A stretch of DNA of 64,000 nt from Chlamydiia bacterium (GTDB lineage Bacteria > Chlamydiota > Chlamydiia > Chlamydiales > GCA-2402025): positions 448,436 through 512,435 of the forward strand of contig JAUICV010000002.1 of NCBI GenBank assembly GCA_030427725.1, given 5' to 3'. The notes under the pieces were generated by a model, which was not told the DNA's origin, did no database searches, and worked only from the letters and a program-made list of their open reading frames with translations. This document shows, in pieces, positions 35,991 to 44,542 of this stretch; the stretch's first letter is position 1, and each line of letters begins with the position of its first letter. The position numbers and the translations under genes were made by a program.

Positions 35991-36056
35991 ATTAACTGCA
36001 AAGTGGTTAAACCTTTTTAAGAAGATTTATAGTTGATTCCTAAGTGAGGGAGAAAT

Positions 36057-36707
36057 ATGCTTTTGAAGTTTATTGTTTTTGTTGCAGTGCTCTGTTTTGG
36101 ACTTGGAGGAAAGTTGATGGCTATCGATTATGAGATTTTAAAAGGGGAAAGGTTGTTATCTGCGATTGACGATTTAGCTAAGCTTCGAATTGAAGTATTT
36201 AAAGAGTATCCATATCTTTATGAAGGTGATATGAGTTATGAGAGAAAATATTTAAAAACTTATGCGAGCGAACCAGATAGTGTATTAATTGTCGCAAAAG
36301 ATCAGGACAAATTTATAGGAGCTATTACAGGAATTCCTTTAAAAAAATCGTTTCAAGAGCTGATAGATTGTTATGAAAAGCAAAATGCATCACTAGATGA
36401 GGTGTATTATTTGGGTGAAATTGTTCTTCAAAAAGAATATCGGTCTCAAGGTATTGGAGTTAAACTCTATGAGGAATTTGAATGGCACGTTAGGTTTTTA
36501 CCCGGGTTTGAAAAGATAGCTTTTTGTGAGGTAAAAAGAGAAGAGTCTCATTTACAAAAACCGCCAGAATACAAGAATTTAGATGAATTCTGGGAGAAAA
36601 GAGGATATGAAAAACTTCCTAACAGGGTGGCCTATTTTTCTTGGAAGGAGATAGGCTCTGAAGAGGAAACAAAGCATCCCATGGTCTTTTTTGAAAAAAA
36701 AATATAA
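36057..36707 (+). CDS. GNAT acetyltransferase with optional signal peptide
   Basis: 216 residues. The acetyl-CoA loop is LQKEYRSQGIGVKLYEEF. Two starts are both well supported. ATG 36057 follows GAGGGAGAAAT and gives a signal-like N-terminus (LLKFIVFVAVLCFGLGG). ATG 36117 follows a perfect GGAGGA six bases upstream and gives MAIDYEILKGE, a normal cytosolic GNAT start of 196 residues. The gene may therefore make an exported and a cytosolic form. Substrate unknown. Single gene between kinase and channel. Confidence 0.78.
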   Translation: MLLKFIVFVAVLCFGLGGKLMAIDYEILKGERLLSAIDDLAKLRIEVFKEYPYLYEGDMSYERKYLKTYASEPDSVLIVAKDQDKFIGAITGIPLKKSFQELIDCYEKQNASLDEVYYLGEIVLQKEYRSQGIGVKLYEEFEWHVRFLPGFEKIAFCEVKREESHLQKPPEYKNLDEFWEKRGYEKLPNRVAYFSWKEIGSEEETKHPMVFFEKKI

Positions 36708-36763
36708 CAATTTTTTAGGAACGTTTCATCAAGTACCCAAATCTTGAGCTTATCGGAGTAAGT

Positions 36764-37969
36764 ATGCTAAAATTATCCACCATGGATATAGATTTTAAAA
36801 TGTTTGATTTCAAAGATGGTGTACTTGCTTTAAAGCAGCTTGGGTACTATTCGATTATTTCGCTTTGCGTTTTCTTTTTAGCGTTCTTAGTCCACAAAAT
36901 TACTCAGCGCTATATTTTAAAAGGTGTTCGCGCTGCCATAAACAAATTACCTCCGAAGTGGGGCTCTATCGCTCTTAGAGGGCATGTTTTTAAAAGAGCG
37001 TCGCTTTTGCTCCCAGTAGCTGTTGTCTATGCTTTAATTCCAGCTCTTTTTCATAGCCTTCCTACTTTGACAGAATATTTGCTACGAGCACTTCAGGCGT
37101 ATTTAATTTTTATTACGCTGCTCGTTCTAAGTGAAATCATCAATTCTGTTCATGATGTTTATCAAACCTTTGCGGTAGCAAAAGAAAAGCCTATTAAAGG
37201 GCTTTTACAAATTGTGAAGCTAGTCCTTTTTTCTCTTGGATTTATCTTGATTATTTCCAGGATTCTAGGACAATCCCCAAGTCTTTTACTCGGTTCATTG
37301 GGTGCATTAACCGCCGTATTAATGTTAGTATTTAAAGATCCTCTACTAGGGTTTGTTGGGGGATTCCAGCTTGCTGCAAACCATATGGTAAGTGTGGGTG
37401 ATTGGATTGAAATGCCAAAGCATGGAGCTAATGGAGATGTAATTGATATCTCGATTACTTCTGTTAAAGTCAGAAATTTTGATAAAACCATCACTACAAT
37501 TCCAACCTATACGCTGACTACAGAGTCTTTCAAGAACTGGAGAGGGATGTTTGACTCTGGGGGCAGGCGTATAAAAAGAGCTCTACTCATAGACCAACAG
37601 ACCATTAAATTTTGCAACCAAACTATCATAGATAAATTTAAGCAAAGTCCTTACCTTAAAAGTTATATAGAAAAGCTAGGGGATAAAAAAGAAACAAATC
37701 TGGGACTGCTTAGAGAGTATATAAAAAATTACTTAGATCAACACGATAGGATTCATTCTACTGGGATGTTGTTTTTGATTCGTCATTTGGATCCTACAGA
37801 AAATGGACTGCCTCTTGAAATCTATGTCTTTACAAAAGACACGGTATGGAGAATCCATGAAGAAATTCAAGCTGAAGTTTTTGAGCACATCATTGCTGTC
37901 ATGAAAGACTTTGAACTTTCCATTTTCCAATCAGCCGTACAGGTAAATACAAAGGCTTTCACTCCTTAA
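36764..37969 (+). CDS. MscS-family mechanosensitive channel, YbdG-like
   Basis: 401 residues with several membrane helices before the conserved pore and beta domain (SLGALTAVLMLVFKDPLLGF, then VGDWIEMPKHGANGDVIDIS). The following VRNFDKTITTIPTYTLTTES and NWRGM are typical of the YbdG branch. The channel releases solutes under osmotic stress. It converges on the UDP-sugar pyrophosphorylase gene with 8 bp between stops. Confidence 0.88.
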   Translation: MLKLSTMDIDFKMFDFKDGVLALKQLGYYSIISLCVFFLAFLVHKITQRYILKGVRAAINKLPPKWGSIALRGHVFKRASLLLPVAVVYALIPALFHSLPTLTEYLLRALQAYLIFITLLVLSEIINSVHDVYQTFAVAKEKPIKGLLQIVKLVLFSLGFILIISRILGQSPSLLLGSLGALTAVLMLVFKDPLLGFVGGFQLAANHMVSVGDWIEMPKHGANGDVIDISITSVKVRNFDKTITTIPTYTLTTESFKNWRGMFDSGGRRIKRALLIDQQTIKFCNQTIIDKFKQSPYLKSYIEKLGDKKETNLGLLREYIKNYLDQHDRIHSTGMLFLIRHLDPTENGLPLEIYVFTKDTVWRIHEEIQAEVFEHIIAVMKDFELSIFQSAVQVNTKAFTP

Positions 37970-37977
37970 GAAAGACA

Positions 37978-39321
37978 TTACTCAATGTAAAGTCCGTTTA
38001 GGTTCTGATCTTTTGGAAATTTCGGGGTGAAAAAAGGTGTATAATACTTCATGGCCAGTTCAAATTTAGCCGATGTTTTTTCCCCAGTAACCCTTTCAAA
38101 GATACGTCTATTTTTCTCATAGATTGTATCATGGACGAAGTTGATACCATTTGGGCCTTCAAGGGTTTTTATGGGTGCAAAATTTTCAAAGCGATTTAGA
38201 TAAACAACTTCAGGTTTATCAGCTAAAGAAACTAAATCAGTTATGAACTTTTCACCCTTCCAACCCCATATATCATGATAGCTTTGAGAGGGTGCATCAT
38301 ATTTTCTCATTTTTTTCTTAACCCAATGGATAGGAAGTTTTTTGTCTTCAAAGCACCGTCTTAAAAAACTAAGAGAGATACAAAAAAGATTTGTGTTCCC
38401 GTAGGGATAGGCAAGCTCTTCTTTCTTATGGGCTGTGTAAAGCGTTTCATTAAGGTTGTTATAATCGATAATAGAAAGATGGTTATGATTAAATGCAACT
38501 AGACCTGTGTTCTCTTTTAAAGAGGTTCTTTTGTTACAATAAAATGTAATATCATTTTCATTGCGGATATGTCTTCCAATAAGAGCGGTATCGAAAGGAT
38601 TCGCAAGGGGATTATCAATAGGGGCAACAACTAGGTGTTGGATGCCTTGGGTTTCTAGTTTATCGAAGTAGCCTGATTGAAAAAGTGCTTGAAGAAATCC
38701 TCCGTTTCCATTCGGTCCTTTTGCCAATTTTTCAGGAGATGACAAAAACCATTTGTTATTATCACTAACAAAGGGAAGTGATGGCTGTTCTATTATTTCC
38801 AAATAGGGGGAGATTTTGTCTAAAAATGTTTGATGCTCTAAGAACGAAGTCGTGTCTTTAATATTTTGTTCAGACGTTAATAAAAAGATAGGTAGATGGA
38901 TATTTAGACTCGAAAAAATGCTAGAGATAGTCTCTATTTTTAGCTCAATAAGAGACTTCTTTTTTAAAGGGCTTATAGGAAAACAGGCTTTAGGCATATC
39001 AAAATCAAGTCTAGAGCCATCTCCACCAGCTAATATAAGCGTTGATACGACTTCATCTTTAAGTGCTTTAATGCCTTGTTCAGAGTCTGCGGCGTTTGTT
39101 TTATCAACCTGTATTAAAGACTTGAGGCTATCTGTTGGAATTGGAGTTGGCGTTGTACGTGTCTGTATCAGGTCAGGATATTGATAATTTAGCTTAGCTA
39201 GCTGATTTAGAAAGTTATCTTGAGCTTCTGTAGAAAGTTTTTCATAGGATTCAATGAGCTCTTTTTGGTTTTGCATTTTTAAGTACTCGAATAGATCAAT
39301 TTTAGAAATGTTAAGTGCCAT
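37978..39321 (-). CDS. UDP-sugar (UDP-N-acetylhexosamine type) pyrophosphorylase
   Basis: 447 residues. The nucleotide-binding loop LILAGGDGSRLDFDMPKACF and the sugar-site sequence GPNGNGGFLQAL followed by APIDNPLANPFD match the eukaryote-like UAP/UDPGP family, which makes UDP-GlcNAc or related UDP-sugars from UTP and the sugar-1-phosphate. GlmU is the usual bacterial enzyme for UDP-GlcNAc, so this one likely has a specialised supply role. It is the last gene of a four-gene operon, 3 bp after the HEAT protein, and faces the glycosyltransferase operon across the sensor kinase. Substrate specificity is inferred only. Confidence 0.83.
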   Translation of the reverse strand: MALNISKIDLFEYLKMQNQKELIESYEKLSTEAQDNFLNQLAKLNYQYPDLIQTRTTPTPIPTDSLKSLIQVDKTNAADSEQGIKALKDEVVSTLILAGGDGSRLDFDMPKACFPISPLKKKSLIELKIETISSIFSSLNIHLPIFLLTSEQNIKDTTSFLEHQTFLDKISPYLEIIEQPSLPFVSDNNKWFLSSPEKLAKGPNGNGGFLQALFQSGYFDKLETQGIQHLVVAPIDNPLANPFDTALIGRHIRNENDITFYCNKRTSLKENTGLVAFNHNHLSIIDYNNLNETLYTAHKKEELAYPYGNTNLFCISLSFLRRCFEDKKLPIHWVKKKMRKYDAPSQSYHDIWGWKGEKFITDLVSLADKPEVVYLNRFENFAPIKTLEGPNGINFVHDTIYEKNRRIFERVTGEKTSAKFELAMKYYTPFFTPKFPKDQNLNGLYIE

Positions 39322-39324
39322 GGA

Positions 39325-40437
39325 TTATAAAAAAGCTCCAAGTATTATTAAAGGATCTTGATTGATTGGGAAAATTTTTTGAAGTGAATGTTGTAAAGAC
39401 TCATATGAAAAAGTCTGTACTAGTTGGCAAGTGCCCCGAATATTAGGGTTGGGATTTTTCATTTCAAGCTCTAAAATTTTTTCACCATCTTTTCCTAAGC
39501 CAGAAAGAGAATGGGCAGACATAAGTTTAACAAAATAGTGTTCATCACCAAGAGACTCTTGTAAGTTTTCGATACTTTGTTTAGCTCGTAGCATACCTAG
39601 AATATGAGCAGCAAGGGCTCTAATGATCCACTCAGAGTCTTTCAAGGCGTTAATAAGAGTTTCAACGCCTTCTTTACAAGGGGTGTTTTCTAAAGCTCTT
39701 AATCCCCACCAGCGAACTTCGAAAGATTCATGATGAATGAAAGGAGTTAGTTCATCATAAGACAAAAAACCGGTCCTAAGGGATAATATTTTTAAGCAAG
39801 CAAGCTTATTTTCAAAGTCCTTGGTTTCTTGAAAATAAGCATAAGTTTGTTCATAAATTTCAAATGTGGCGTTAATAATGAGGTCTCTATAAAGAAATTG
39901 GGATCGCAGAGGTTCTTTAGCTATTTTATTAATTGTTTCTTTAGTTGTTAATGAGATGCCATAAAGCAGGGCACATTTAGTGGCAGCTAAGTTTAAAAGG
40001 CCATGCTTTTTTGATAAGATTTTGATTGTTAAAGGAAGGTATTCTTCAGTTGGGCATACGGAAATGCCGAGTAGGGCTGTGTACTTGTTAATCCAGAATG
40101 TTGAGTGAAGAAGCTTAAGCATTTCTTCTCTTAAATGGATGGTTACTATTTCCTGTTTTAAATAATCCCAGTAAGAGTCACTGAGAATATTATCAATTTT
40201 TATTATTTCAGGGATGAGCAGTTTAGCTTTAACAAAAGGTTTTGGAACAAAATGATAAAAAACATCGATTTTTTTTGTGATCATTTGGAGGATCATTTGA
40301 GATAAAAATTGACCTTTCCATTCTTTTTTTCTTTTTAATAGTTCCAAAGTAAAAAGAAGGCTTATGCACAGGACAAGCATTACTGCCAAACTTATGTATT
40401 CGAAGTAAACAATTTTTATTAACAAATAATCGGTCAT
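39325..40437 (-). CDS. Membrane-anchored HEAT-repeat protein
   Basis: 370 residues. One N-terminal membrane span (ISLAVMLVLCISLLFTLELL) and a long helical cytosolic part with HEAT-like repeats, clearest at about 225-330 (FEVRWWGLRALENTPCKEGV, EWIIRALAAHILGMLRAKQS, HYFVKLMSAHSLSGLGKDGE). HEAT solenoids bind other proteins. Its place between a response regulator and a sugar-nucleotide enzyme suggests a scaffold or regulator of the synthase complex. It starts four bases before the end of the upstream regulator gene (ATGA overlap). Confidence 0.78.
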   Translation of the reverse strand: MTDYLLIKIVYFEYISLAVMLVLCISLLFTLELLKRKKEWKGQFLSQMILQMITKKIDVFYHFVPKPFVKAKLLIPEIIKIDNILSDSYWDYLKQEIVTIHLREEMLKLLHSTFWINKYTALLGISVCPTEEYLPLTIKILSKKHGLLNLAATKCALLYGISLTTKETINKIAKEPLRSQFLYRDLIINATFEIYEQTYAYFQETKDFENKLACLKILSLRTGFLSYDELTPFIHHESFEVRWWGLRALENTPCKEGVETLINALKDSEWIIRALAAHILGMLRAKQSIENLQESLGDEHYFVKLMSAHSLSGLGKDGEKILELEMKNPNPNIRGTCQLVQTFSYESLQHSLQKIFPINQDPLIILGAFL

Positions 40438-42773
40438 AATTTTTTTTCAATAATTTTATGAAGAAGTAATGACATGCTGAAAGGTTTCGGAATAAAACTG
40501 CTAGCGCCACTTTCTAAGCTCTCATAGATATCCGACTCTTTATGCTTTGCAGAGATAAAGATGATAGGGACTCTATTGCTAATTATTTTTTTTAACCCCT
40601 CTAATATAAGTATGGGATCTTCCTCTTCGGTATTGTCGTCTAATAAAATTGATAAAGGTGGAGCTTGCATAAAGGTGTTTTTTAGATCAGTTAGTGCTTT
40701 AGAGCCGTTAGGTTCACAAATTGAAGAGATTCCACGAAGAGAGAGGGCATATTCGACTAAAAAATACAATTTTTCATCATTAGAAATCACATAGACAGAG
40801 TTTTCTAAGGGTAGTTGTTTTGAGTAGGTAGATTCTGAGCTAAAGCGTATTTCCCAGCAATTAGTAGGGGATATTTCTGATAAGGCTTTACTACTGATCT
40901 TCATCAGTGAATCCAAAGAGGTTCCCTCGAAAGGAAAGGCAGAGATAAATGCATTAACAGCTAAAGCAGATGTTTGTGTGAAATTTTCTTTTTGGAGGAA
41001 GGAAAAAAAATCTGATATCAAATTACGAAGAGAATCCTTCTCTAGTTGAACGGTGAGTAAAACAAATAGATTATTGCCCCAACTTCCTAAAATATCTTTA
41101 TCAGAGAAAAAGTGAGAAATACTATCTGAGAACTGTTTCAACTCTTTTGCATCTAAGTCTGTATCGTTCGTGGAAAAAATTTTGAAAAAAATTACACAGA
41201 AATTTCGGTAGTTTAAGGAGTAGATATTGAAAAATTTCTCTATGGCTTCATGAGTAAATGTTCCAATAAAGGGATTTCTATCAGCAAAAGCTGCTGAGAC
41301 TTTTCTTCTCTTTACAATGTTGTCAAGGATTGTACTGAATCCATTTTCAGAGATCGGTTTATTTAGAAAATAATCAGCTCCTAGAGAAAAGGCTGTTTTT
41401 AAAAGCTCTGTGTCATCTGAAGACGTGAGCATTATAACGCAAAGTCTTCTAAAAGCTGAGTCAGCTTTTATTGTTTTTAAGATATCTAAGCCATTGCCAT
41501 TTGAGAATTTGATATCTAATACAATAACATCAGGGCGTATTTTTGTTAGCGTTTCAAAAAACACTGTGTGGTCAGTAAGATATTCGACTGAAAAGCGAGA
41601 GTTTTCTAACTGCAGTTGTACGTTTTTGCAAAATGACTCATCATCATCAATTAAAAGGAGCTTATATTTTTCTGAAAGAGAGATTGTTTGATATTTTTCA
41701 AGTTGTTGGAATAAATAAGAAGGTTGCAAAGGTTTATGGAAATAAAAATCTATGCCAAGACTAGAGGCCTCATGTCTTGCATTAAATGAGCCTTGCGAAG
41801 AGAAGATCAAGATAAAGGTCGCTGAGGGGTTTTTATTAGAGGCTTGAAAAGTATTGATTAAATCGTAGCCAGATATCGATCCGTTATTATTGACGAGGTC
41901 TATCATTAAAATATTTATAGAAAAATTAGGGTCTGAGAGTCGATTTTTAGCGGTGTCAAAATTAGATTCATATTCGATGTGAAATGCTGGGTGCTTTTTA
42001 CCCTCCACCTCTAGTTGTTTGAGTAGGTCAATATCATCATCGATACAGTAGATAGAAAAAATAGAGTCTGAAGTGGATAAGGTAGAAGGGGTGTTTTTCA
42101 CAAAGGGAGGTTCTTGAGCATCTTTTAGAGGGGGAGTAGCTCTATCTAAAAAGCCTTCTTTGATGTCTAGACACTTTTGGATAACCAGATCTTTTTCAGG
42201 TGGAGCGTTGCTTTCTAAAGCCGTTGTGAGCTCAGTCTCAAATTGTTTACACAGCTTTGTAACTTTTGAAAACCCATAACTACCTGCGCTACCTGCAAGT
42301 TTATGGATAGCTTTTTTTAGAGGGTCTAAATTGTCAGGCCAGGATTGAGCTAAGTTAAACAGATTAGCTATTTTAGCAAAGACAGAGGCTTTATACTCTG
42401 TTGTGAGTTGTTGCATTTCATCTGGAGAAGAAATATTTAAATCTTCTAATAAGAACTTGATGAGAAGGTTAAGCTCTAGTTCATCTGCGTGCTCTGGAAC
42501 TTTATAGATTCTAGAAGAATCTATCCCTGCGAGTTCATCTAGAGGAGGTAGAAAATAAACGATGAGTGCATTTGGTTTTTTTTGTAGGGAGGCAAAGAGA
42601 TCCTGATGTTCAACAAGATTAAAACTTTGATGGAAACAAATCACAAAAGGATCTGTTAGTTCGTTTATTTTCTCAAAAGAATCTATGGATTCCCAACTGA
42701 TTTCATCAGAACGGTTCCGTACAGCGGTTTGTAACCCTTCAGGGATTGAAAAGAAAAAACCTTGATATGTCAT
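40434..42773 (-). CDS. Multidomain response regulator: Hpt, three receivers and a GGDEF-like domain
   Basis: 779 residues. In order: an unassigned receiver-like start (1-115), an Hpt domain (IHKLAGSAGSYGF, about 155), receiver 1 (YCIDDDIDLL; ILMIDLVNN; FHKPLQ), receiver 2 (LLIDDDESF; VIVLDIKFSNGNG; LNKPIS), a domain shaped like GGDEF but with SWGNNLFVLL where GGDEF should be, and receiver 3 (LSILLDDNTEEED; IPKPFS). The GGDEF-like part lacks the catalytic signature, so diguanylate synthesis is unlikely. Both phosphotransfer and output must be protein-mediated. It overlaps the sensor kinase gene by four bases. Confidence 0.82.
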   Translation of the reverse strand: MTYQGFFFSIPEGLQTAVRNRSDEISWESIDSFEKINELTDPFVICFHQSFNLVEHQDLFASLQKKPNALIVYFLPPLDELAGIDSSRIYKVPEHADELELNLLIKFLLEDLNISSPDEMQQLTTEYKASVFAKIANLFNLAQSWPDNLDPLKKAIHKLAGSAGSYGFSKVTKLCKQFETELTTALESNAPPEKDLVIQKCLDIKEGFLDRATPPLKDAQEPPFVKNTPSTLSTSDSIFSIYCIDDDIDLLKQLEVEGKKHPAFHIEYESNFDTAKNRLSDPNFSINILMIDLVNNNGSISGYDLINTFQASNKNPSATFILIFSSQGSFNARHEASSLGIDFYFHKPLQPSYLFQQLEKYQTISLSEKYKLLLIDDDESFCKNVQLQLENSRFSVEYLTDHTVFFETLTKIRPDVIVLDIKFSNGNGLDILKTIKADSAFRRLCVIMLTSSDDTELLKTAFSLGADYFLNKPISENGFSTILDNIVKRRKVSAAFADRNPFIGTFTHEAIEKFFNIYSLNYRNFCVIFFKIFSTNDTDLDAKELKQFSDSISHFFSDKDILGSWGNNLFVLLTVQLEKDSLRNLISDFFSFLQKENFTQTSALAVNAFISAFPFEGTSLDSLMKISSKALSEISPTNCWEIRFSSESTYSKQLPLENSVYVISNDEKLYFLVEYALSLRGISSICEPNGSKALTDLKNTFMQAPPLSILLDDNTEEEDPILILEGLKKIISNRVPIIFISAKHKESDIYESLESGASSFIPKPFSMSLLLHKIIEKKL

Positions 42774-44404
42774 GATGAACTCTTCTCTTCTGGTGATAGG
42801 AGGTGTTTTAAAAGAGTAACCGTGAAAACAGAGCCTTCATTTGGGGAGCTTTCTAAAGAAACGTTTCCGTTCATAGATTTTGCAAATTTTAAAGCTAAAG
42901 AAAGGCCTACTCCAAAATGTTTGTTGGGATCTTTAGGATCGATTTGATAAAAAGGTGTAAAAATTGACGCTAGTTTATCAGCAGAGATGCCGATGCCGGT
43001 GTCTTTAATTTTGATATAGTAGCGCTTTTCATCTTCTTCAAGAGAGAGGATAATATCTCCTTCATGAGTAAATCTGAGAGCATTGGTTATTATTTCAGTT
43101 AGAATTTGCTTAACTCGTAATGGATCAGATGTAATCTGTTTAGGAGTCTGTGGGTTTTTATATTCTAAGTTAATGGATTTTTGCTTTGCTTTTGCGATAT
43201 AGGCATTTGTGGCTTCTTGAATAGTTGAAGATAGATCAAAGTCTTCTGGGTTGTAGAAGACAATTCCTGTATCTATCTTAGATAGGTCAATAATCTCAGA
43301 GACAAAATCAGAAGATTTTATCGATGAGCTTACAAGAGTTTCAACAATTAGCTTTTGCTGTTCGTTCAATGGGCCATCTCTTTCATTTAAAAGAAGTTGA
43401 AGTCTTGACAAGGTTCTTTTTAGAGGTTCTTTTAAGTAAGATGAGAGTGATGTAATAAATGAATTTTTTGTTTCAATGTTGCGCTTTGCTCTATCCACAA
43501 GAATTTCGATTTCACAAAATAATATTCTTGTATCAAGCACAACTCCTGTAAAGGGGAGTAAAAAGGTAAAAAACTTTATGAAATATACTGCATTAAAAGA
43601 GGTGTAATAATTTGGCTGAGGGAAAAAAATTGTATAAATTCCTCCTAAGCAAAAAGGTATTAAGGAAATGAGTAATAAAGAGGTGAAGAAGCTCTCATTT
43701 TTTTTGTGTTCAAAATACAACACAGGAAGAAGAACAAATATTGCATATACGATAGGGAAAAATAGATGTTGTTCAAAGGGTAGAAAATCTAAATATGCAG
43801 GAGCTATTTTCGATGGAATGGCGATAGCAAAGTAAATGAAAACAATCGAAAAAATTGAATAAGAAAGAAGACTAAAGAAGATTGTGGGTAGATTTGTAGC
43901 GGGTTTTGTTTTTTCAATTAGTCTGTTTATAAGAGGCGCTAAAGAAAGAGCTATAACGAAAAAAACTCTACTTTCCCACCAAGAAAGCATGTCCCAGGAG
44001 TAGGGGATTTTAGTAAAAACCTCAAACTGAGAAGAAAGGAAGTGGAAAATATTGATCATGGCTGTGCCAATAAAGGCAAGACTGTAGGGGATGATAAAAG
44101 GTTTTTTATGAATAACATATAGAAAAATTAGAGCTACTCCTGAAGAAAGAAGGCATATGAAAGCCCCCCAGTCCAAAATAATTTGGATTAAAATGACATA
44201 GATAGGGTTTAGATAGGTGGCATACTTATTTTTTATAAAAAAATCTTTGATTAAGGGATCAAACTTTGAGTTGTCTCCTAAGTGTAAACTTAAATAAGTG
44301 ATAAAGAAAAATGAGAGAAGAATCAGAGATAGAACAATTAAGGAGCCGATGACATACAAGACGGCATTAAATCGTTTTCTTAAATCAACATCTTCAAGTT
44401 TCAT
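42770..44404 (-). CDS. Membrane sensor kinase lacking the phospho-accepting histidine
   Basis: 544 residues. About eight membrane helices fill residues 15-290. A dimerisation helix pair and an intact ATP-binding domain follow (N-box ILTEIITNALRF, G1 DTGIGI, G2 HFGVGLSLAL). The H-box reads ITSLSSYLKEPLKR, where kinases have SHE-x-RTPL, so the histidine is replaced by S322. Autophosphorylation at the normal site is impossible. It may be a pseudokinase that senses and allosterically controls its partners, or act on the Hpt protein downstream. First gene of the operon; divergent from the glycosyltransferase. Confidence 0.84.
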   Translation of the reverse strand: MKLEDVDLRKRFNAVLYVIGSLIVLSLILLSFFFITYLSLHLGDNSKFDPLIKDFFIKNKYATYLNPIYVILIQIILDWGAFICLLSSGVALIFLYVIHKKPFIIPYSLAFIGTAMINIFHFLSSQFEVFTKIPYSWDMLSWWESRVFFVIALSLAPLINRLIEKTKPATNLPTIFFSLLSYSIFSIVFIYFAIAIPSKIAPAYLDFLPFEQHLFFPIVYAIFVLLPVLYFEHKKNESFFTSLLLISLIPFCLGGIYTIFFPQPNYYTSFNAVYFIKFFTFLLPFTGVVLDTRILFCEIEILVDRAKRNIETKNSFITSLSSYLKEPLKRTLSRLQLLLNERDGPLNEQQKLIVETLVSSSIKSSDFVSEIIDLSKIDTGIVFYNPEDFDLSSTIQEATNAYIAKAKQKSINLEYKNPQTPKQITSDPLRVKQILTEIITNALRFTHEGDIILSLEEDEKRYYIKIKDTGIGISADKLASIFTPFYQIDPKDPNKHFGVGLSLALKFAKSMNGNVSLESSPNEGSVFTVTLLKHLLSPEEKSSS

Positions 44405-44453
44405 AAAGAATATTTTTGTTAAAAGCTTTTTAAAGTCTTCATAGCAAGCGAAA

Positions 44454-44485
44454 TTTGGAGTGTCAATAAAATATATCGCTATAAT
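44454..44485 (+). promoter_or_regulatory. Possible promoter of the glycosyltransferase operon
   Basis: A perfect TATAAT at 44480-44485 lies in the 138-bp divergent gap. The best -35 candidate, TTGGAG at 44455, is 19 bp away. The -10 is credible, the -35 weak. The gap must also hold the promoter of the opposite sensor operon. Confidence 0.4.
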
Positions 44486-44542
44486 TATGTTTAAGTATGT
44501 TATTTGTGGTGGTTACATTAGAAAAAACGTTGATGCGCTGGA

